From assembly GCA_016193395.1 (NCBI GenBank), contig JACPSH010000014.1, forward strand, positions 62,001 to 126,000: a stretch of 64,000 bases of DNA, read 5' to 3'. Positions 49,227-59,727 of the stretch are shown piece by piece. This DNA comes from Gammaproteobacteria bacterium. Lineage in GTDB: Bacteria; Pseudomonadota; Gammaproteobacteria; Eutrophobiales; Eutrophobiaceae. Position 1 is the stretch's first letter, and each line of letters begins with the position of its first letter. The notes under the pieces were generated by a model. It was given only the letters and a program-made list of their open reading frames with translations. It was not told the DNA's origin and did no database searches. A program made the translations under genes and the position numbers.

Positions 49227-49385
49227 TGCCGGACGGGTCCTGGCATCGGGTCACCGTCCTTCGCGCGCAGCGTAAGCGAGCACGAACGACGGTACCCGAT
49301 GCCAGGACCCGGCCGCATCACAAGCGGCAAGGAAACCAACCGGACAGAGCAGATTCGAGCCCGGTGACAGGACCCGTCCGGCACG
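49227..49385. repeat. nested inverted repeats between dapD and serB
   Basis: Two perfect inverted repeats share an arm. The outer one pairs 49227-49242 (GTGCCGGACGGGTCCT) with 49370-49385. The inner one pairs 49235-49252 (CGGGTCCTGGCATCGGGT) with 49295-49312 and extends inward through CCGTCCTTCG against CGAACGACGG (49255-49264 and 49285-49294, one mismatch). The shared CGGGTCCT can pair with only one partner at a time, so two alternative folds exist. The convergent-gene position suits a bidirectional stop or an extragenic mobile repeat. No T-run is present. Confidence 0.8.
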
Positions 49386-49426
49386 ATACCCACATGAAGC
49401 CGGCCCGCGCACGGGCGACGCGTGAT

Positions 49427-50122
49427 CTAGCCGCCGGCCGACTTCACGCCGAGGCGGCCCAGTTCCTCGGAAGTCAGGATGAGCGGCAGCACGGCATCGA
49501 GCGAGCGCGAATCCACATAAACGTCCGCGCCCGCCGCGACCGGCTCGCGTCTGACCACGCCGCCGAAACCGATGAAGCCGACCCCGGCGCGCTTCATCTC
49601 CAGGTCGGTGACGCCATCGCCTATCGCCATCGCGCGCGCCGCACCGCCGATCAGTTGGTCGACGACGTCGCCCTTGCCTCCCGAGCGCGTCAATGGCGAG
49701 CGCGCGTCGAATCCCGCATAGGCACCGCGTTCATCGAAATGCAGATCGACGGCATGCACGTTGGCCTCGGGAATGTCCAGGGCGCGGGCCAGAGCGTTGA
49801 TTGCCGGCCTGAATCCCCCGCTGATGATATGCACTTCCTTTCCCAGTTCCCGAAGCACCCACACGACCTCGGTCGCGCCTTCCACCATTGAGGCGACATA
49901 CTGCCGCCCCAACCATTCGAGCGCATCGCGATCCGGACGGATCAGCTCGAGGCGCCGGCCGTACACTTCTTCGACGGACACCTTGCCCACCATGGCGGCC
50001 GCCGTCAGGGCGGCCACCGGTTCCGCGACACCCCTGAGCCGGGCAAGTTCGTCTACACCCTCGATGCGCGTCAGCGTGCTGTCGCAGTCGAACAGCACCA
50101 GATCCACCGGCAAGGCGATCAC
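49427..50122 (-). CDS. serB: phosphoserine phosphatase
   Basis: Last step of serine synthesis. The 231-aa HAD-superfamily enzyme has LVLFDCDSTLTRIEGVDELA with the nucleophilic aspartate (DxDxT), HIISGGFRPAINALA, and AIGDGVTDLEM with the metal-binding aspartates. No N-terminal ACT domain is present, unlike longer SerB proteins. It starts with GTG, overlapping the serA stop by 4 nt (GTGA), so the two are coupled. Confidence 0.94.
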   Translation of the reverse strand: MIALPVDLVLFDCDSTLTRIEGVDELARLRGVAEPVAALTAAAMVGKVSVEEVYGRRLELIRPDRDALEWLGRQYVASMVEGATEVVWVLRELGKEVHIISGGFRPAINALARALDIPEANVHAVDLHFDERGAYAGFDARSPLTRSGGKGDVVDQLIGGAARAMAIGDGVTDLEMKRAGVGFIGFGGVVRREPVAAGADVYVDSRSLDAVLPLILTSEELGRLGVKSAGG

Positions 50123-51705
50123 AGGCTGACCTGGGCGACCTTGCTCACCGCGGGGATAGCCGAAACGGCGTGCAGCAATTCCTCGTCCACGGGCGTGGAA
50201 ATGCCGACGACCGCGATGGCCTGATCGCTGCCGCTCGTGATACCGAGTTGCATGCGCGAGATATTGATACGGCGCTCGGCGAGCAGCGTGCTGATGGCGG
50301 CGATGACCCCCGGCTGGTCCCGGTGCCTCGTCAGAAGCAGGTGCCCGTCCAGCACTGCCTCGATTTCGTAATTATTGATGCGCACCAGACGCGGGTGCCG
50401 CCGATCGAACAGAGTCCCCTCCACAGTCGTCGTGCGGTCTCCGTGGTGCGCGCACAGCGCCACGGTCGTGTGGTAGTCCGGATGCTCGCTGCACCGCGAT
50501 TCGACCAGGCTGATCCCCTGCTGGCGGGCAAGGTGCATCGCGTTGACGCGGTTGATGGGCGCGGACATGTGCGCGGAGAGCAACCCGGCCAGCCCTTCGA
50601 TGGAGACGGGCCGGATGTCGCGAGCTGCGGCATCACCCGACAGCACCACGTCCAGTTGCCGGATCGGCTCCTGGATCATCGGCCCGAGCAGCTTCCCGAG
50701 GCGTCGCGCCAGTGTGAGATAGGGACGTAGCTTGATCATTTCCTCCGCCGAAACCGGCGGGAGGTTGATGGCATTGATCGGCTCGCCCGTCTGCAGGTAC
50801 ACGGCCACCTGGCGCGCGATTTCCCGGCCGGCCGCGTCCTGCGCCTCATGCGTGGATGCGCCAAGGTGCGGCGTGAACACGATGTTGTCGAGCCGGAGCA
50901 ACGGAGAGTCACGCGGCGGTTCGTTCTCGAAGACGTCCAGCGCCGCGCCGGCCAGATGGCCGGATTTGAGAGCCTCAAACAGCGCCAGTTCTTCGACAAG
51001 TCCGCCACGCGCGCAATTGATGAGGCGCGCGCCGGGCCTCATTGCCCTGATCCGGGCGGCGTTGACGATCCCGCGCGTCTTGTCGTTCAGCGGGCAGTGC
51101 AGCGTGAGGTAATCCGCGCTGGCGACCAGTTCGTCCAGTCCCATCGCCTCAACTCCGTCGGCGGCGAACACATCTTGCGTCACGAACGGATCGTATGCGG
51201 CGACGTGCATCTGCAGCGCCTTGGCGCGCGCGGCCACGATCCGCCCGATGGTTCCGTAGCCGACGATTCCCAGACGCTTGTTCGCGAGTTCGGCGCCGAC
51301 GAATTGTGTTCGCTTCCATTCGCCGTTGCGCACCGAGCGGTCCGCCTGCGGCAGGCTGCGGCTGAGCGAGAGGATATGCGCGAGGGTCAGCTCGGCGGTG
51401 GTAGTCGCATTGGCGTCGGGCGTATTGAGCACGGCGATGCCGCGCTCGGTCGCCCGATCGACGTCGATGTTGTCTACTCCGATTCCGGCGCGGCCGATGA
51501 CCTGCAGCATTCGCGCCGCGTCGATCGCCCGCGCGGTGACGCGCGTGCCGCTGCGGACAATCACGGCGTGGCAAGATGGAATGCGCGCGCGCAGTTCAGC
51601 CTCGTCCAAGCCGGCGTGCGTCTCCACCTCGAAACCCTCCTGCTCCTCCAGGAATTCGATTCCGGAATGCGCAATCTTGTCAGCGATCAGAATGTGCTTC
51701 TTCAT
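50119..51705 (-). CDS. serA: D-3-phosphoglycerate dehydrogenase
   Basis: First step of serine synthesis. The 528-aa long-form enzyme has a substrate/NAD domain (GRAGIGVDNIDVDRATERGI, NKRLGIVGYGTIGRIVAARA), the catalytic histidine in FTPHLGASTHEAQ, an intervening ASB-like domain (about 315-455) and a C-terminal ACT domain (about 455-528). The ACT domain usually binds serine, giving feedback control. It follows glmM by 78 nt. Confidence 0.97.
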   Translation of the reverse strand: MKKHILIADKIAHSGIEFLEEQEGFEVETHAGLDEAELRARIPSCHAVIVRSGTRVTARAIDAARMLQVIGRAGIGVDNIDVDRATERGIAVLNTPDANATTTAELTLAHILSLSRSLPQADRSVRNGEWKRTQFVGAELANKRLGIVGYGTIGRIVAARAKALQMHVAAYDPFVTQDVFAADGVEAMGLDELVASADYLTLHCPLNDKTRGIVNAARIRAMRPGARLINCARGGLVEELALFEALKSGHLAGAALDVFENEPPRDSPLLRLDNIVFTPHLGASTHEAQDAAGREIARQVAVYLQTGEPINAINLPPVSAEEMIKLRPYLTLARRLGKLLGPMIQEPIRQLDVVLSGDAAARDIRPVSIEGLAGLLSAHMSAPINRVNAMHLARQQGISLVESRCSEHPDYHTTVALCAHHGDRTTTVEGTLFDRRHPRLVRINNYEIEAVLDGHLLLTRHRDQPGVIAAISTLLAERRINISRMQLGITSGSDQAIAVVGISTPVDEELLHAVSAIPAVSKVAQVSL

Positions 51706-51783
51706 GGTGCGCGAATATACCGGAAGACGCGGAGGAATAATGAGTGCCGCCCGGGTCCGGGCCGTTGCGGGAGGGCCTGTCGA

Positions 51784-53130
51784 TCAGCGGCGTTGATCCA
51801 GCGCAGATTCGACGCGCGCCGCCAGCTGGTGGACCAGGGTATCCACCTCCGCCTCATCCTGCCCTTCCACCATGATCCGCAATAATGGTTCGGTCCCCGA
51901 AGGCCGCAACAGGACCCGGCCGCGGCCGTTGAGAATGGATTCGGCTTCGCGCACGGCGTCATCGATGGCCGGGAAACGCTTCAGGTCGAGACCAGGCTTG
52001 CAGCTGATGTTCAGCAGCCTTTGCGGGAACTTCCGCATCCCGCGCTTGAGTTCGTCGAGAGACTGCCCGGTGCCCATCATGGCCTCCAGGACCTGCAGGC
52101 CGGAGATAATCGCATCGCCCGTATTGGCGAGATTGAGGTTGATAATATGGCCCGAGGCCTCGCCGCCGAGCTTAAGCCCGCGCTCGGTCAGCATCTCCAT
52201 GATGTAACGGTCGCCGACCCGGGCCCGCAGGAACTCCAGTTTTAGGGAGCGGACCGCGTTTTCCAGCCCGAGGTTGCTCATCAGTGTGCCGACGACCGCA
52301 CCGTTGAGCGTTTCGATGCGGGTCTTGGCAAGGATGAACAGCACCTCATCGCCATCGACGATCTCGCCTTTGCGATCCACGAGGATGAGCCGATCCCCGT
52401 CTCCGTCAATGGCCAGACCCAGATCGGCGCCGGCGCGCAGGACCGCCTTTCTCAGGTTTTCCGGGTCAGTCGTGCCGAATCCGCGGTTGATGTTGACGCC
52501 GTCCGGCGCATTGCCGATGACCTCGACCCGCGCCCCCAGCTCTTCGAAAACCGCCGGCGTAATGCGGTACCCGGCGCCGTTGGCGCAATCGACGACCAGG
52601 CGCAGCCCGCCGAAATCAATCCCCGCTTGAATCCGGCTCTTGCAGAATTCAATGTAGCGCCGCGCGGCGTCATTCACGCGCCGCACCTTTCCGAGCCGGT
52701 CTGACTCGACAACTTCCAGCGGGCGTTCTAGCTCCACCTCGATTGCGATCTCGGTCTCGTCGGGAAGCTTGCTGCCGTCGGCGGTGAAGAACTTGATGCC
52801 GTTGTCTTCGAAGCCGTTGTGCGAGGCGCTGATGACGATGCCGGCCTGGGCGCGGGTATTGCGCGTGAGAAAGGCCACGGCGGGCGTCGGCATGGGGCCG
52901 AGCAGACGGACGTCCACGCCCGCGGCGGACAGGCCCGCCTCGAGCGCCGATTCGAACATGTAGCCCGAGATCCGTGTGTCCTTGCCGATCAGCACGGGCC
53001 CCCCGCCGGTGGCGGCCAGCACCCGGCCTGCCGCCCAACCCAACTTCATGACGAAATCAGGCGTGAAGGGGTGCGCCCCGACGCGGCCTCGGATGCCGTC
53101 GGTGCCAAAATACTTTCGCTTCGTGGGCAT
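51784..53130 (-). CDS. glmM: phosphoglucosamine mutase
   Basis: Converts glucosamine-6-phosphate to the 1-phosphate for UDP-GlcNAc and the cell wall. The 448-aa product begins [13 protein letters not shown], has the active serine in [16 protein letters not shown], the metal loop DGDGDRLIL and [12 protein letters not shown], and ends with the phosphate-binding [14 protein letters not shown]. In many relatives folP lies between ftsH and glmM; here only a hairpin-forming 151-nt gap does. Confidence 0.97.
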   Translation of the reverse strand: MPTKRKYFGTDGIRGRVGAHPFTPDFVMKLGWAAGRVLAATGGGPVLIGKDTRISGYMFESALEAGLSAAGVDVRLLGPMPTPAVAFLTRNTRAQAGIVISASHNGFEDNGIKFFTADGSKLPDETEIAIEVELERPLEVVESDRLGKVRRVNDAARRYIEFCKSRIQAGIDFGGLRLVVDCANGAGYRITPAVFEELGARVEVIGNAPDGVNINRGFGTTDPENLRKAVLRAGADLGLAIDGDGDRLILVDRKGEIVDGDEVLFILAKTRIETLNGAVVGTLMSNLGLENAVRSLKLEFLRARVGDRYIMEMLTERGLKLGGEASGHIINLNLANTGDAIISGLQVLEAMMGTGQSLDELKRGMRKFPQRLLNISCKPGLDLKRFPAIDDAVREAESILNGRGRVLLRPSGTEPLLRIMVEGQDEAEVDTLVHQLAARVESALDQRR

Positions 53131-53194
53131 TAAATGTGGCTCAGCGTAAGCGCGCCGGACAGGGAGTCGAGGCTGCTAATGCAGACGGAATGCA

Positions 53195-53268
53195 GCAGGT
53201 AGAATATAGGGAAAAACACAGCCGTGCTGCTTCTGCCACTCTCCCCCTATATTCTGAATTCTACCTGC
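53195..53268. repeat. inverted repeat between ftsH and glmM
   Basis: Left arm 53195-53210 reads GCAGGTAGAATATAGG. Its first 11 bases pair perfectly with 53258-53268. Its last 10 (53201-53210) pair perfectly with 53246-53255, so two alternative stems are possible. It lies upstream of glmM and downstream of ftsH, both minus strand. A role as RNA processing or attenuation site is conceivable; no terminator T-run is seen. Confidence 0.65.
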
Positions 53269-53281
53269 TTTCTGCTTGTTC

Positions 53282-55231
53282 CTACGCCGGCCTTGCCGGT
53301 CCGCTGATGGGCGGTTCCCCGGCCGGTTTGTGTCCCTTGGCGGGTCGTTCGTCTTCCGTGGAAACGCCAGCCTTGGCGGGAGTGCCCTGCCCGTCCTCGT
53401 CCCATCCCGACGGCGGCCGAGGGATGCGCCCGTCCATGATGTCGTCGATCTGTCCGGTTTCGAGCGTTTCGTACTTGATGAGCGCTTCGGCCATTACGTG
53501 CAGTTTTTCCATCTGCTCCTTGAGGATCCCTTCCGCGCGCGCGTAATTGCGGTCGACGACGCTGCGGATCTCCTGATCGATGATGTGCGCCGTCTCGTCG
53601 GAAATCGCCTTGTGCTTGGTCACGGAGTGCCCGAGGAAGACTTCCCCTTCTTCTTCGCTGTACGTCAGCGGGCCGAGACGCTCGGACAGACCCCACTTGG
53701 TCACCATGTTGCGGGCGAGTTCGGTGGCGCGCTGGATGTCGTTCGCAGCGCCCGTGGTCACGGCGTCCGGTCCGAACACCAGTTCCTCGGCGATGCGCCC
53801 CCCGAACAGGCTGCAGATCCGGCTCTCCAGGTAGGTCCGGCTGAAGCTCAGCCGATCCTCCTCGGGGAGGAACATGGTGAGACCCAGGGCGCGGCCGCGT
53901 GGAATGATGGTCACCTTGTATACGGGGTCGTGCGCGGGCATGAGGCGGCCGACGATGGCGTGGCCCGCTTCGTGATAGGCGGTGAGCTTTCGTTCCTGCT
54001 CGCTCATCACCATGGAACGCCGTTCGGCGCCCATCATGACCTTGTCCTTGGCCCGCTCGAAATCGTCCATCTCGACCAGCTTCTTGTCGGCGCGCGCCGC
54101 GAACAGCGCCGCCTCGTTCACCAGGTTGGCGAGATCCGCGCCGGAGAAGCCAGGCGTGCCGCGCGCGATGATATTGGCGTTGACGTTTTCCGCCAGCGCC
54201 ACCTTGCGCATGTGGACCTTGAGGATCTGTTCGCGGCCGCGGATGTCGGGCAGCGGGACGACCACCTGGCGGTCAAAGCGGCCCGGGCGAAGCAGCGCGG
54301 GATCCAGCACGTCCGGCCGGTTCGTCGCGGCGATCACAATCACGCCTTCATTGCCCTCGAACCCGTCCATTTCAACCAGCAGCTGGTTCAGCGTCTGTTC
54401 GCGCTCGTCGTGGCCACCACCCAGCCCCGCGCCGCGGTGCCGGCCGACCGCGTCAATTTCGTCGATGAAAATGATGCACGGCGCATGTTTCTTGGCCTGC
54501 TCGAACATGTCGCGCACGCGCGAGGCGCCGACGCCCACGAACATTTCAACGAAATCGGATCCAGAAATGGTGAAGAACGGCACCTTGGCTTCGCCGGCTA
54601 TCGCCTTCGCCAGCAGCGTCTTGCCGGTACCAGGCGGCCCGACCATCAACACGCCCGAGGGGATCTTCCCGCCGAGTTTCTGGAACTTGCCCGGGTCGCG
54701 GAGGAATTCCACGAGTTCAGCCACCTCTTCCTTGGCCTCTTCCACGCCGGCCACATCGGCGAAGGTGATCTTGACCTGATCCTCGCCCAACAGGCGAGCG
54801 CGGCTCTTGCCGAACGAAAGGGCACCACGTCCGCTGCCACCGCCCTGCATCTGACGCATGAAATAGATCCAGATCCCGAGCAACAGCAGGATCGGGAACC
54901 AGGAAATCAGGGCATGCGCCCAGAATGAATTCTTGTTCGGCTCGGAGCCGGTGATCTCCACGTTATGATCCAGCAGCGTGCCGATCAGCGCCTCGTTGCT
55001 CGTCTCCGGGCTGTAGGTAGTGAAGCGGGTGCCGTCGGCCATCCGACCGCTGACGGTGTTTCCCTCCATCGTCACGGTCTCAACCTGGCCCGATTTGACG
55101 CTGCTGATGAACTGGGAATAGGGAATCGTACCGGCCATGGCCTGCGTCCCAAAATTGCGGAACACGAGCATCAGCACGAGCGCAATGATGACCCAGAGCA
55201 CCAGGTTTTTTGCCATGTCGTTCACTTGCAT
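53282..55231 (-). CDS. ftsH: ATP-dependent zinc metalloprotease FtsH
   Basis: Membrane protease that degrades LpxC, sigma-32 and damaged membrane proteins. The 649-aa product has two transmembrane helices flanking a small periplasmic domain (about 8-28 and 108-128), an AAA ATPase domain with [14 protein letters not shown] and [13 protein letters not shown], and the zinc site HEAGHAI. The ATG at 55216 ([10 protein letters not shown]) matches E. coli; the ATG at 55231 has the better ribosome-binding site and is kept. It follows rlmE by 68 nt. Confidence 0.98.
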   Translation of the reverse strand: MQVNDMAKNLVLWVIIALVLMLVFRNFGTQAMAGTIPYSQFISSVKSGQVETVTMEGNTVSGRMADGTRFTTYSPETSNEALIGTLLDHNVEITGSEPNKNSFWAHALISWFPILLLLGIWIYFMRQMQGGGSGRGALSFGKSRARLLGEDQVKITFADVAGVEEAKEEVAELVEFLRDPGKFQKLGGKIPSGVLMVGPPGTGKTLLAKAIAGEAKVPFFTISGSDFVEMFVGVGASRVRDMFEQAKKHAPCIIFIDEIDAVGRHRGAGLGGGHDEREQTLNQLLVEMDGFEGNEGVIVIAATNRPDVLDPALLRPGRFDRQVVVPLPDIRGREQILKVHMRKVALAENVNANIIARGTPGFSGADLANLVNEAALFAARADKKLVEMDDFERAKDKVMMGAERRSMVMSEQERKLTAYHEAGHAIVGRLMPAHDPVYKVTIIPRGRALGLTMFLPEEDRLSFSRTYLESRICSLFGGRIAEELVFGPDAVTTGAANDIQRATELARNMVTKWGLSERLGPLTYSEEEGEVFLGHSVTKHKAISDETAHIIDQEIRSVVDRNYARAEGILKEQMEKLHVMAEALIKYETLETGQIDDIMDGRIPRPPSGWDEDGQGTPAKAGVSTEDERPAKGHKPAGEPPISGPARPA

Positions 55232-55299
55232 CTATCCCCGGACGCGTCCGCCGGATGTCTTCAGGAACACCGCGGAACACTCCTTAAGTGATTGATTAA

Positions 55300-55914
55300 C
55301 TATACCTTATAGCCTCTGGCCAAAACATAGAATTCCCGGGAAGTATCCCGCGAGGCGCGCGGCTTGCGCACCATAACTCTCTGAAATCGTTCCACAAGTT
55401 CCTGGCGGTATTCGTCGGTTCCTTCGCCCTGGAACAATTTGACCAGCAAATCACTGCCGGGCTTCAGGACGTGGCAGGCGAAATCGCAGACCAGCTCGGC
55501 CAAGTACATGCTGCGCGCCTGGTCGGTCACGCGTATGCCACTGATATGGGGGGCCATGTCCGATATTACAAGATCGGCCTTGGCGCCACCGAGAACATCC
55601 AGACTGCGCCGGAAGACGGCCATGTCGGAGAAATCCCCGCGAATCGCCTGCACGTTGCGGATCGGGATGATTTCCTCGATATCGACCGCGATCACCCGGC
55701 CGTGCGGGCCGACCCTCGAGCTTGCGTACTGCGACCAGCTTCCGGGTGCCGCGCCCAGGTCGACAACGGTCTGGCCCGGCCGGAACAGCCGATCCTGCTG
55801 ATCGATCTCGATCAGCTTGTAGACGGCCCGGGAACGGTAATCGGACTGACGGGCCTGGCGCGAGAACGAATCCTTCTGTCGCGCGTGCAACCAGGCCCTC
55901 TTGCGCCTCGGCAT
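55300..55914 (-). CDS. rlmE: 23S rRNA (uridine-2'-O) methyltransferase
   Basis: Methylates U2552 of 23S rRNA. The 204-aa product has the SAM motif VVDLGAAPGSWSQYA and the K-D-K-E catalytic set in SRAVYKLIEID, DLVISDMAPHISG, LLVKLFQGEG and the C-terminal SREFYVLARGYK. In E. coli it lies directly upstream of ftsH, as here. It starts 16 nt after greA; the yhbY gene often found between them is absent. Confidence 0.97.
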   Translation of the reverse strand: MPRRKRAWLHARQKDSFSRQARQSDYRSRAVYKLIEIDQQDRLFRPGQTVVDLGAAPGSWSQYASSRVGPHGRVIAVDIEEIIPIRNVQAIRGDFSDMAVFRRSLDVLGGAKADLVISDMAPHISGIRVTDQARSMYLAELVCDFACHVLKPGSDLLVKLFQGEGTDEYRQELVERFQRVMVRKPRASRDTSREFYVLARGYKV

Positions 55915-55930
55915 GGTTTGGTCTCGCAGA

Positions 55931-56407
55931 TTACAGGTAGCGCACTTCGACGATTTCGTATTCGATATGGCCGCCCGGCGCGTTGACCACGACGACCTCG
56001 CCCTGCTCCTTGCCTATCAGCGCGCGCGCGATGGGAGACACCACCGAGATCAGTCCCTGGGAGATGTCCGATTCCTCCTCTCCCACGATTTGGTAGGTCA
56101 CGCGCGTATCCGTTTCGAGGTTCAGCAGCTCCACCGTCGCGCCGAAGACTACGCGCCCACGCACATTGATCGTCGTCACGTCGATGATCTGCGCCTCCGC
56201 CAGCGCGGACTCGAGAGCGGCGATCCGCCCTTCCACGAAACCCTGCTGCTCGCGCGCCGCGTGGTACTCCGCGTTCTCGCTCAGATCGCCGTGGGCTCGT
56301 GCCTCGGCGATCGCCTTGATGATGCGCGGCCGATCCACCGATTTCAGTTCGGCCAGCTGCTTGCGCAGGCGTTCCGCGCCTTGTGCGGTCAACGGTGACT
56401 TTGGCAT
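55931..56407 (-). CDS. greA: transcription elongation factor GreA
   Basis: Rescues backtracked RNA polymerase by stimulating transcript cleavage. The 158-aa product has an N-terminal coiled coil ([32 protein letters not shown] with the acidic tip) and a C-terminal FKBP-like domain. The ATG at 56407 gives exactly the E. coli length. Its ATG and ribosome-binding site (AAGGA) lie within the last codons of carB, a 19-nt overlap implying coupled expression. Confidence 0.97.
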   Translation of the reverse strand: MPKSPLTAQGAERLRKQLAELKSVDRPRIIKAIAEARAHGDLSENAEYHAAREQQGFVEGRIAALESALAEAQIIDVTTINVRGRVVFGATVELLNLETDTRVTYQIVGEEESDISQGLISVVSPIARALIGKEQGEVVVVNAPGGHIEYEIVEVRYL

Positions 56408-59400
56408 GGCCGTAGTCCTTTGTGCAGGGTCTGCAGGCAATTCACTTCGTCATCACTCAGAAATCTCATGGCATTCACGGTGGCCTGTGCGCCGGCCATG
56501 GTTGTCGCGTAGAAAACCTTGTGCTGCAGGGCGGTCCGCCGGATCGAATAGGAATCCGAAACCGCCCGCTTGCCTTCCGTCGTGTTCACGATCAGGGAAA
56601 TCTCGTCGTTCTTCAGCATATCCACGATATGCGGCTGGCCCTCGCGCACCTTGTTCACTTCCCGGCATTCGATCCCAGCGTTGTGCAACACCCGCGCCGT
56701 CCCGTGCGTCGCGCACAGCGCAAATCCCTGCTGCACCAGCTGCCACGCTACCGCGACGGCGGCCTGCTTGTCCGCATCATGGACACTGACGAAGGCCAGC
56801 CCGCTGCGCGGTATCTCCGCGCCGGAGGCCAGTTGCGACTTGGCAAACGCTTCACCGAACGACTTGCCCACGCCCATGACCTCGCCGGTGGACTTCATCT
56901 CGGGCCCCAGCAGCGGGTCTACGCCGGGGAACTTGATGAAGGGAAACACGGCTTCCTTGACCGAATAGTAACCGGGTTGCGGCACGGCCGTGACCCCCTG
57001 CGCCGCCAGGCCGAGGCCCACCATGCAGTTCGCGCCAACCCGCGCCAGCGGCACGCCGGTTGCCTTGGAAACGAATGGCACAGTGCGCGAGGCTCTCGGA
57101 TTGACCTCGAGCACGAAGATGCTGTCGCCCTGGATGGCGAACTGCGCGTTCATCAGTCCAACGACCTTCAGCGCGCCCGCCAACTTGCGCACCTGTGCCG
57201 CCAATTCCGTCTGGATGGCCTCGGACAGGCTGTGCGGCGGCAACGAACACGCGGAATCCCCGGAGTGCACACCCGCTTCTTCGATGTGTTCCATGATCCC
57301 GCCGATTATCACCTCTTTCCCGTCGCACACCGCGTCGACGTCCACCTCGATGGCCCGATCCAGGAAGCGGTCGAGCAGCACCGGCGACTCGTTCGAAACC
57401 GCGACAGCGAGGGCCATGTAATTTCGCAGATCCATTTCGTTGTAGACGATCTCCATGGCCCGGCCGCCGAGCACGTACGATGGCCGGACCACGAGCGGAT
57501 AACCGATTTCCCCGGCCAGCCTCACCGCAGATTCCGGATCGCGCGCGCTCCGGTTCGGCGGCTGCTTGAGGCCAAGTTCATGCAGCAACTTCTGGAACCG
57601 CTCGCGATCTTCCGCCAGATCGATCGAATCCGGGCTGGTGCCGATAATGGGCGCGCCGGCGGCCTCCAGGTCGCGCGCCAGCTTCAACGGCGTCTGTCCG
57701 CCATACTGGACGATGACGCCGAAAGGCTTCTCGACGCGGATGATCTCCAGCACATCCTCCAGTGTCAGCGGTTCGAAATACAGGCGGTCGGAGGTATCGT
57801 AATCCGTGGATACGGTTTCGGGATTGCAGTTCACCATGATCGATTCGAACCCCGAGGCATGCATGGCCAGCGCCGCCTGCACGCAGCAGTAGTCGAACTC
57901 GATCCCCTGCCCGATGCGGTTGGGTCCCCCGCCGAGCACCATGATCTTGCGGCGATCGGTGGGCGCGGCCTCGCACTCCTCCTCATAGGTCGAATAGAGG
58001 TAGGCCGTGGTCGCCTTGAATTCAGCGGCGCAGGAATCGACGCGCTTGAACACCGGATGCAGGCCCAGTTCTCCGCGGCGCGCGCGCACCTCGGCTTCGC
58101 GACAGCCCAGCAAGCGCGCCAGGCGGCCATCGGAAAACCCCTTGCGCTTCAGGTCACGCAGTTCGTCCGCCGAGAGGCCGGCGAGGCGGCGGCCTCGCAG
58201 TCCCTCCTCGTCGCGCACCAGATCCTCGATCTGGGAGAGGAACCACGGATCGATTCGCGAGCAGTCGTAAACCTCCGGCACGCCCAGGCCCAGCCTGAAA
58301 GCGTCGCCGACGTACAGGACCCGCTCGGCGCGCGGCACGCGCAGCTCGCGTTTGACCCGTTCGACGGCGTCCTCGCCCGTCCGCGGGACGCGTTCATCGA
58401 GCCCGTCCAGGCCCGTCTCCAGACCGCGCAGTGCCTTCTGCAACGATTCCTGGAAGGTGCGTCCAATGGCCATGACTTCCCCGACGGATTTCATCTGCGT
58501 CGTCAGCCGGTCGTCGGCCCGCCGGAATTTCTCGAAATTGAAACGCGGGACCTTGGTGACGACGTAATCGATCGTGGGTTCGAACGACGCAGGGGTCGCG
58601 CCACCGGTGATCTCGTTCGAGAGTTCGTCCAGCGTGAATCCGACCGCGAGTTTGGCGGCCACCTTGGCGATCGGGAACCCGGTGGCCTTCGAGGCCAGAG
58701 CGGACGAGCGCGACACGCGCGGATTCATCTCGATGATCACCATGCGCCCGTTGTCGGGATTGATGGCGAACTGCACGTTCGAGCCGCCGGTATCCACGCC
58801 GATCTCGCGCAGCACCGCGATCGAGGCGTCGCGCATGATCTGGTATTCCTTGTCGGTCAACGTTTGCGCCGGGGCTACCGTAATCGAATCGCCGGTGTGG
58901 ATGCCCATCGGATCCACGTTTTCGATGGAGCAGATAATGATGCAGTTGTCCCTGTGATCGCGTACCACTTCCATCTCGAATTCCTTCCAGCCCAGCACCG
59001 ACTGCTCAAGCAGGATCTCGCCGGTGGGCGACGCATCCAGTCCGCGTTCGCAGATCTCGATGAACTCCTCGCGGTTATAGGCGATGCCGCCCCCCGTGCC
59101 GCCGAGCGTAAATGAGGGACGGATGACGATGGGGAACCCGATCTCGGTCTGGATTGACTTCGCCTGCTCCAGCGTGTGCGCCAAGCCCGACTCCGGCATG
59201 CTGAGGCCGATGCGTCGCATCGCGTCGCGGAACTTCTCGCGGTCCTCCGCCTTGTCGATCGCCTCGCGGCTGGCCCCGATCAGTTCAACACCGAATTTCT
59301 CCAGCACGCCCACGCGCGCAAGATCCAGCGCGCAATTCAGCGCCGTCTGCCCACCCATGGTCGGCAGCAACGCGTCCGGCATTTCCTTTTCGATGATCTT

Positions 59401-59625
59401 CGCGACGGTCTGCCAGCGGATCGGCTCGATATAGGTCGCATCCGCCATCTCCGGGTCGGTCATGATCGTGGCCGGGTTCGAATTGATGAGCACCACGCGA
59501 TAGCCTTCGCCGCGAAGCGCCTTGCAGGCCTGTGCGCCCGAGTAATCGAACTCGCACGCCTGGCCGATGATGATCGGCCCCGCGCCGATGATCAGGATGC
59601 TCTCAATGTCAGTACGTTTGGGCAT
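56389..59625 (-). CDS. carB: carbamoyl-phosphate synthase large subunit
   Basis: Makes carbamoyl phosphate for arginine and pyrimidines. The 1078-aa product has two ATP-grasp halves, each with a carboxyphosphate or carbamate site ([20 protein letters not shown] in the first, [20 protein letters not shown] in the second), an oligomerisation domain between, and a C-terminal MGS-like allosteric domain (about 940-1078) that binds UMP or ornithine in relatives. It follows carA after 102 nt. Confidence 0.98.
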   Translation of the reverse strand: MPKRTDIESILIIGAGPIIIGQACEFDYSGAQACKALRGEGYRVVLINSNPATIMTDPEMADATYIEPIRWQTVAKIIEKEMPDALLPTMGGQTALNCALDLARVGVLEKFGVELIGASREAIDKAEDREKFRDAMRRIGLSMPESGLAHTLEQAKSIQTEIGFPIVIRPSFTLGGTGGGIAYNREEFIEICERGLDASPTGEILLEQSVLGWKEFEMEVVRDHRDNCIIICSIENVDPMGIHTGDSITVAPAQTLTDKEYQIMRDASIAVLREIGVDTGGSNVQFAINPDNGRMVIIEMNPRVSRSSALASKATGFPIAKVAAKLAVGFTLDELSNEITGGATPASFEPTIDYVVTKVPRFNFEKFRRADDRLTTQMKSVGEVMAIGRTFQESLQKALRGLETGLDGLDERVPRTGEDAVERVKRELRVPRAERVLYVGDAFRLGLGVPEVYDCSRIDPWFLSQIEDLVRDEEGLRGRRLAGLSADELRDLKRKGFSDGRLARLLGCREAEVRARRGELGLHPVFKRVDSCAAEFKATTAYLYSTYEEECEAAPTDRRKIMVLGGGPNRIGQGIEFDYCCVQAALAMHASGFESIMVNCNPETVSTDYDTSDRLYFEPLTLEDVLEIIRVEKPFGVIVQYGGQTPLKLARDLEAAGAPIIGTSPDSIDLAEDRERFQKLLHELGLKQPPNRSARDPESAVRLAGEIGYPLVVRPSYVLGGRAMEIVYNEMDLRNYMALAVAVSNESPVLLDRFLDRAIEVDVDAVCDGKEVIIGGIMEHIEEAGVHSGDSACSLPPHSLSEAIQTELAAQVRKLAGALKVVGLMNAQFAIQGDSIFVLEVNPRASRTVPFVSKATGVPLARVGANCMVGLGLAAQGVTAVPQPGYYSVKEAVFPFIKFPGVDPLLGPEMKSTGEVMGVGKSFGEAFAKSQLASGAEIPRSGLAFVSVHDADKQAAVAVAWQLVQQGFALCATHGTARVLHNAGIECREVNKVREGQPHIVDMLKNDEISLIVNTTEGKRAVSDSYSIRRTALQHKVFYATTMAGAQATVNAMRFLSDDEVNCLQTLHKGLRPCQSHR

Positions 59626-59643
59626 TCGTTAGAACATGTGCCT

Positions 59644-59726
59644 CGTTCCTCGTTCCTCGTGAACGATCGTCCACAGTACACCGAGCCAGCAAAGCCCAAG
59701 TTTCGAGGCACGAGGAACGAGGAACG
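59644..59726. repeat. 18-bp perfect inverted repeat between carA and carB
   Basis: CGTTCCTCGTTCCTCGTG at 59644-59661 pairs perfectly with CACGAGGAACGAGGAACG at 59709-59726, with a 47-nt loop. Each arm is itself a direct repeat of CGTTCCT. It fills the gap between carA and carB and would form a strong stem in their mRNA. No T-run follows, so attenuation, RNA stabilisation or a dispersed repeat are all possible. Confidence 0.75.
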
Positions 59727-59727
59727 T

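Noticed and set aside
48193-49254. N-terminal extension of leuB (an open frame to 49254)
   Set aside because: The extra 354 codons are antisense to dapD. A GTG with a good ribosome-binding site at 48192 yields the standard LeuB length.
49330-49385. A possible tRNA T-arm (GATTCGAGCCCGGTG)
   Set aside because: The flanks do not form a 5-bp T stem and no acceptor or anticodon arm can be drawn. The region is explained by the inverted repeats.
56422-59115. An 897-codon open frame on the plus strand opposite carB
   Set aside because: It mirrors the codon structure of carB. No recognisable motif, and a His/Arg-rich composition typical of antisense frames.
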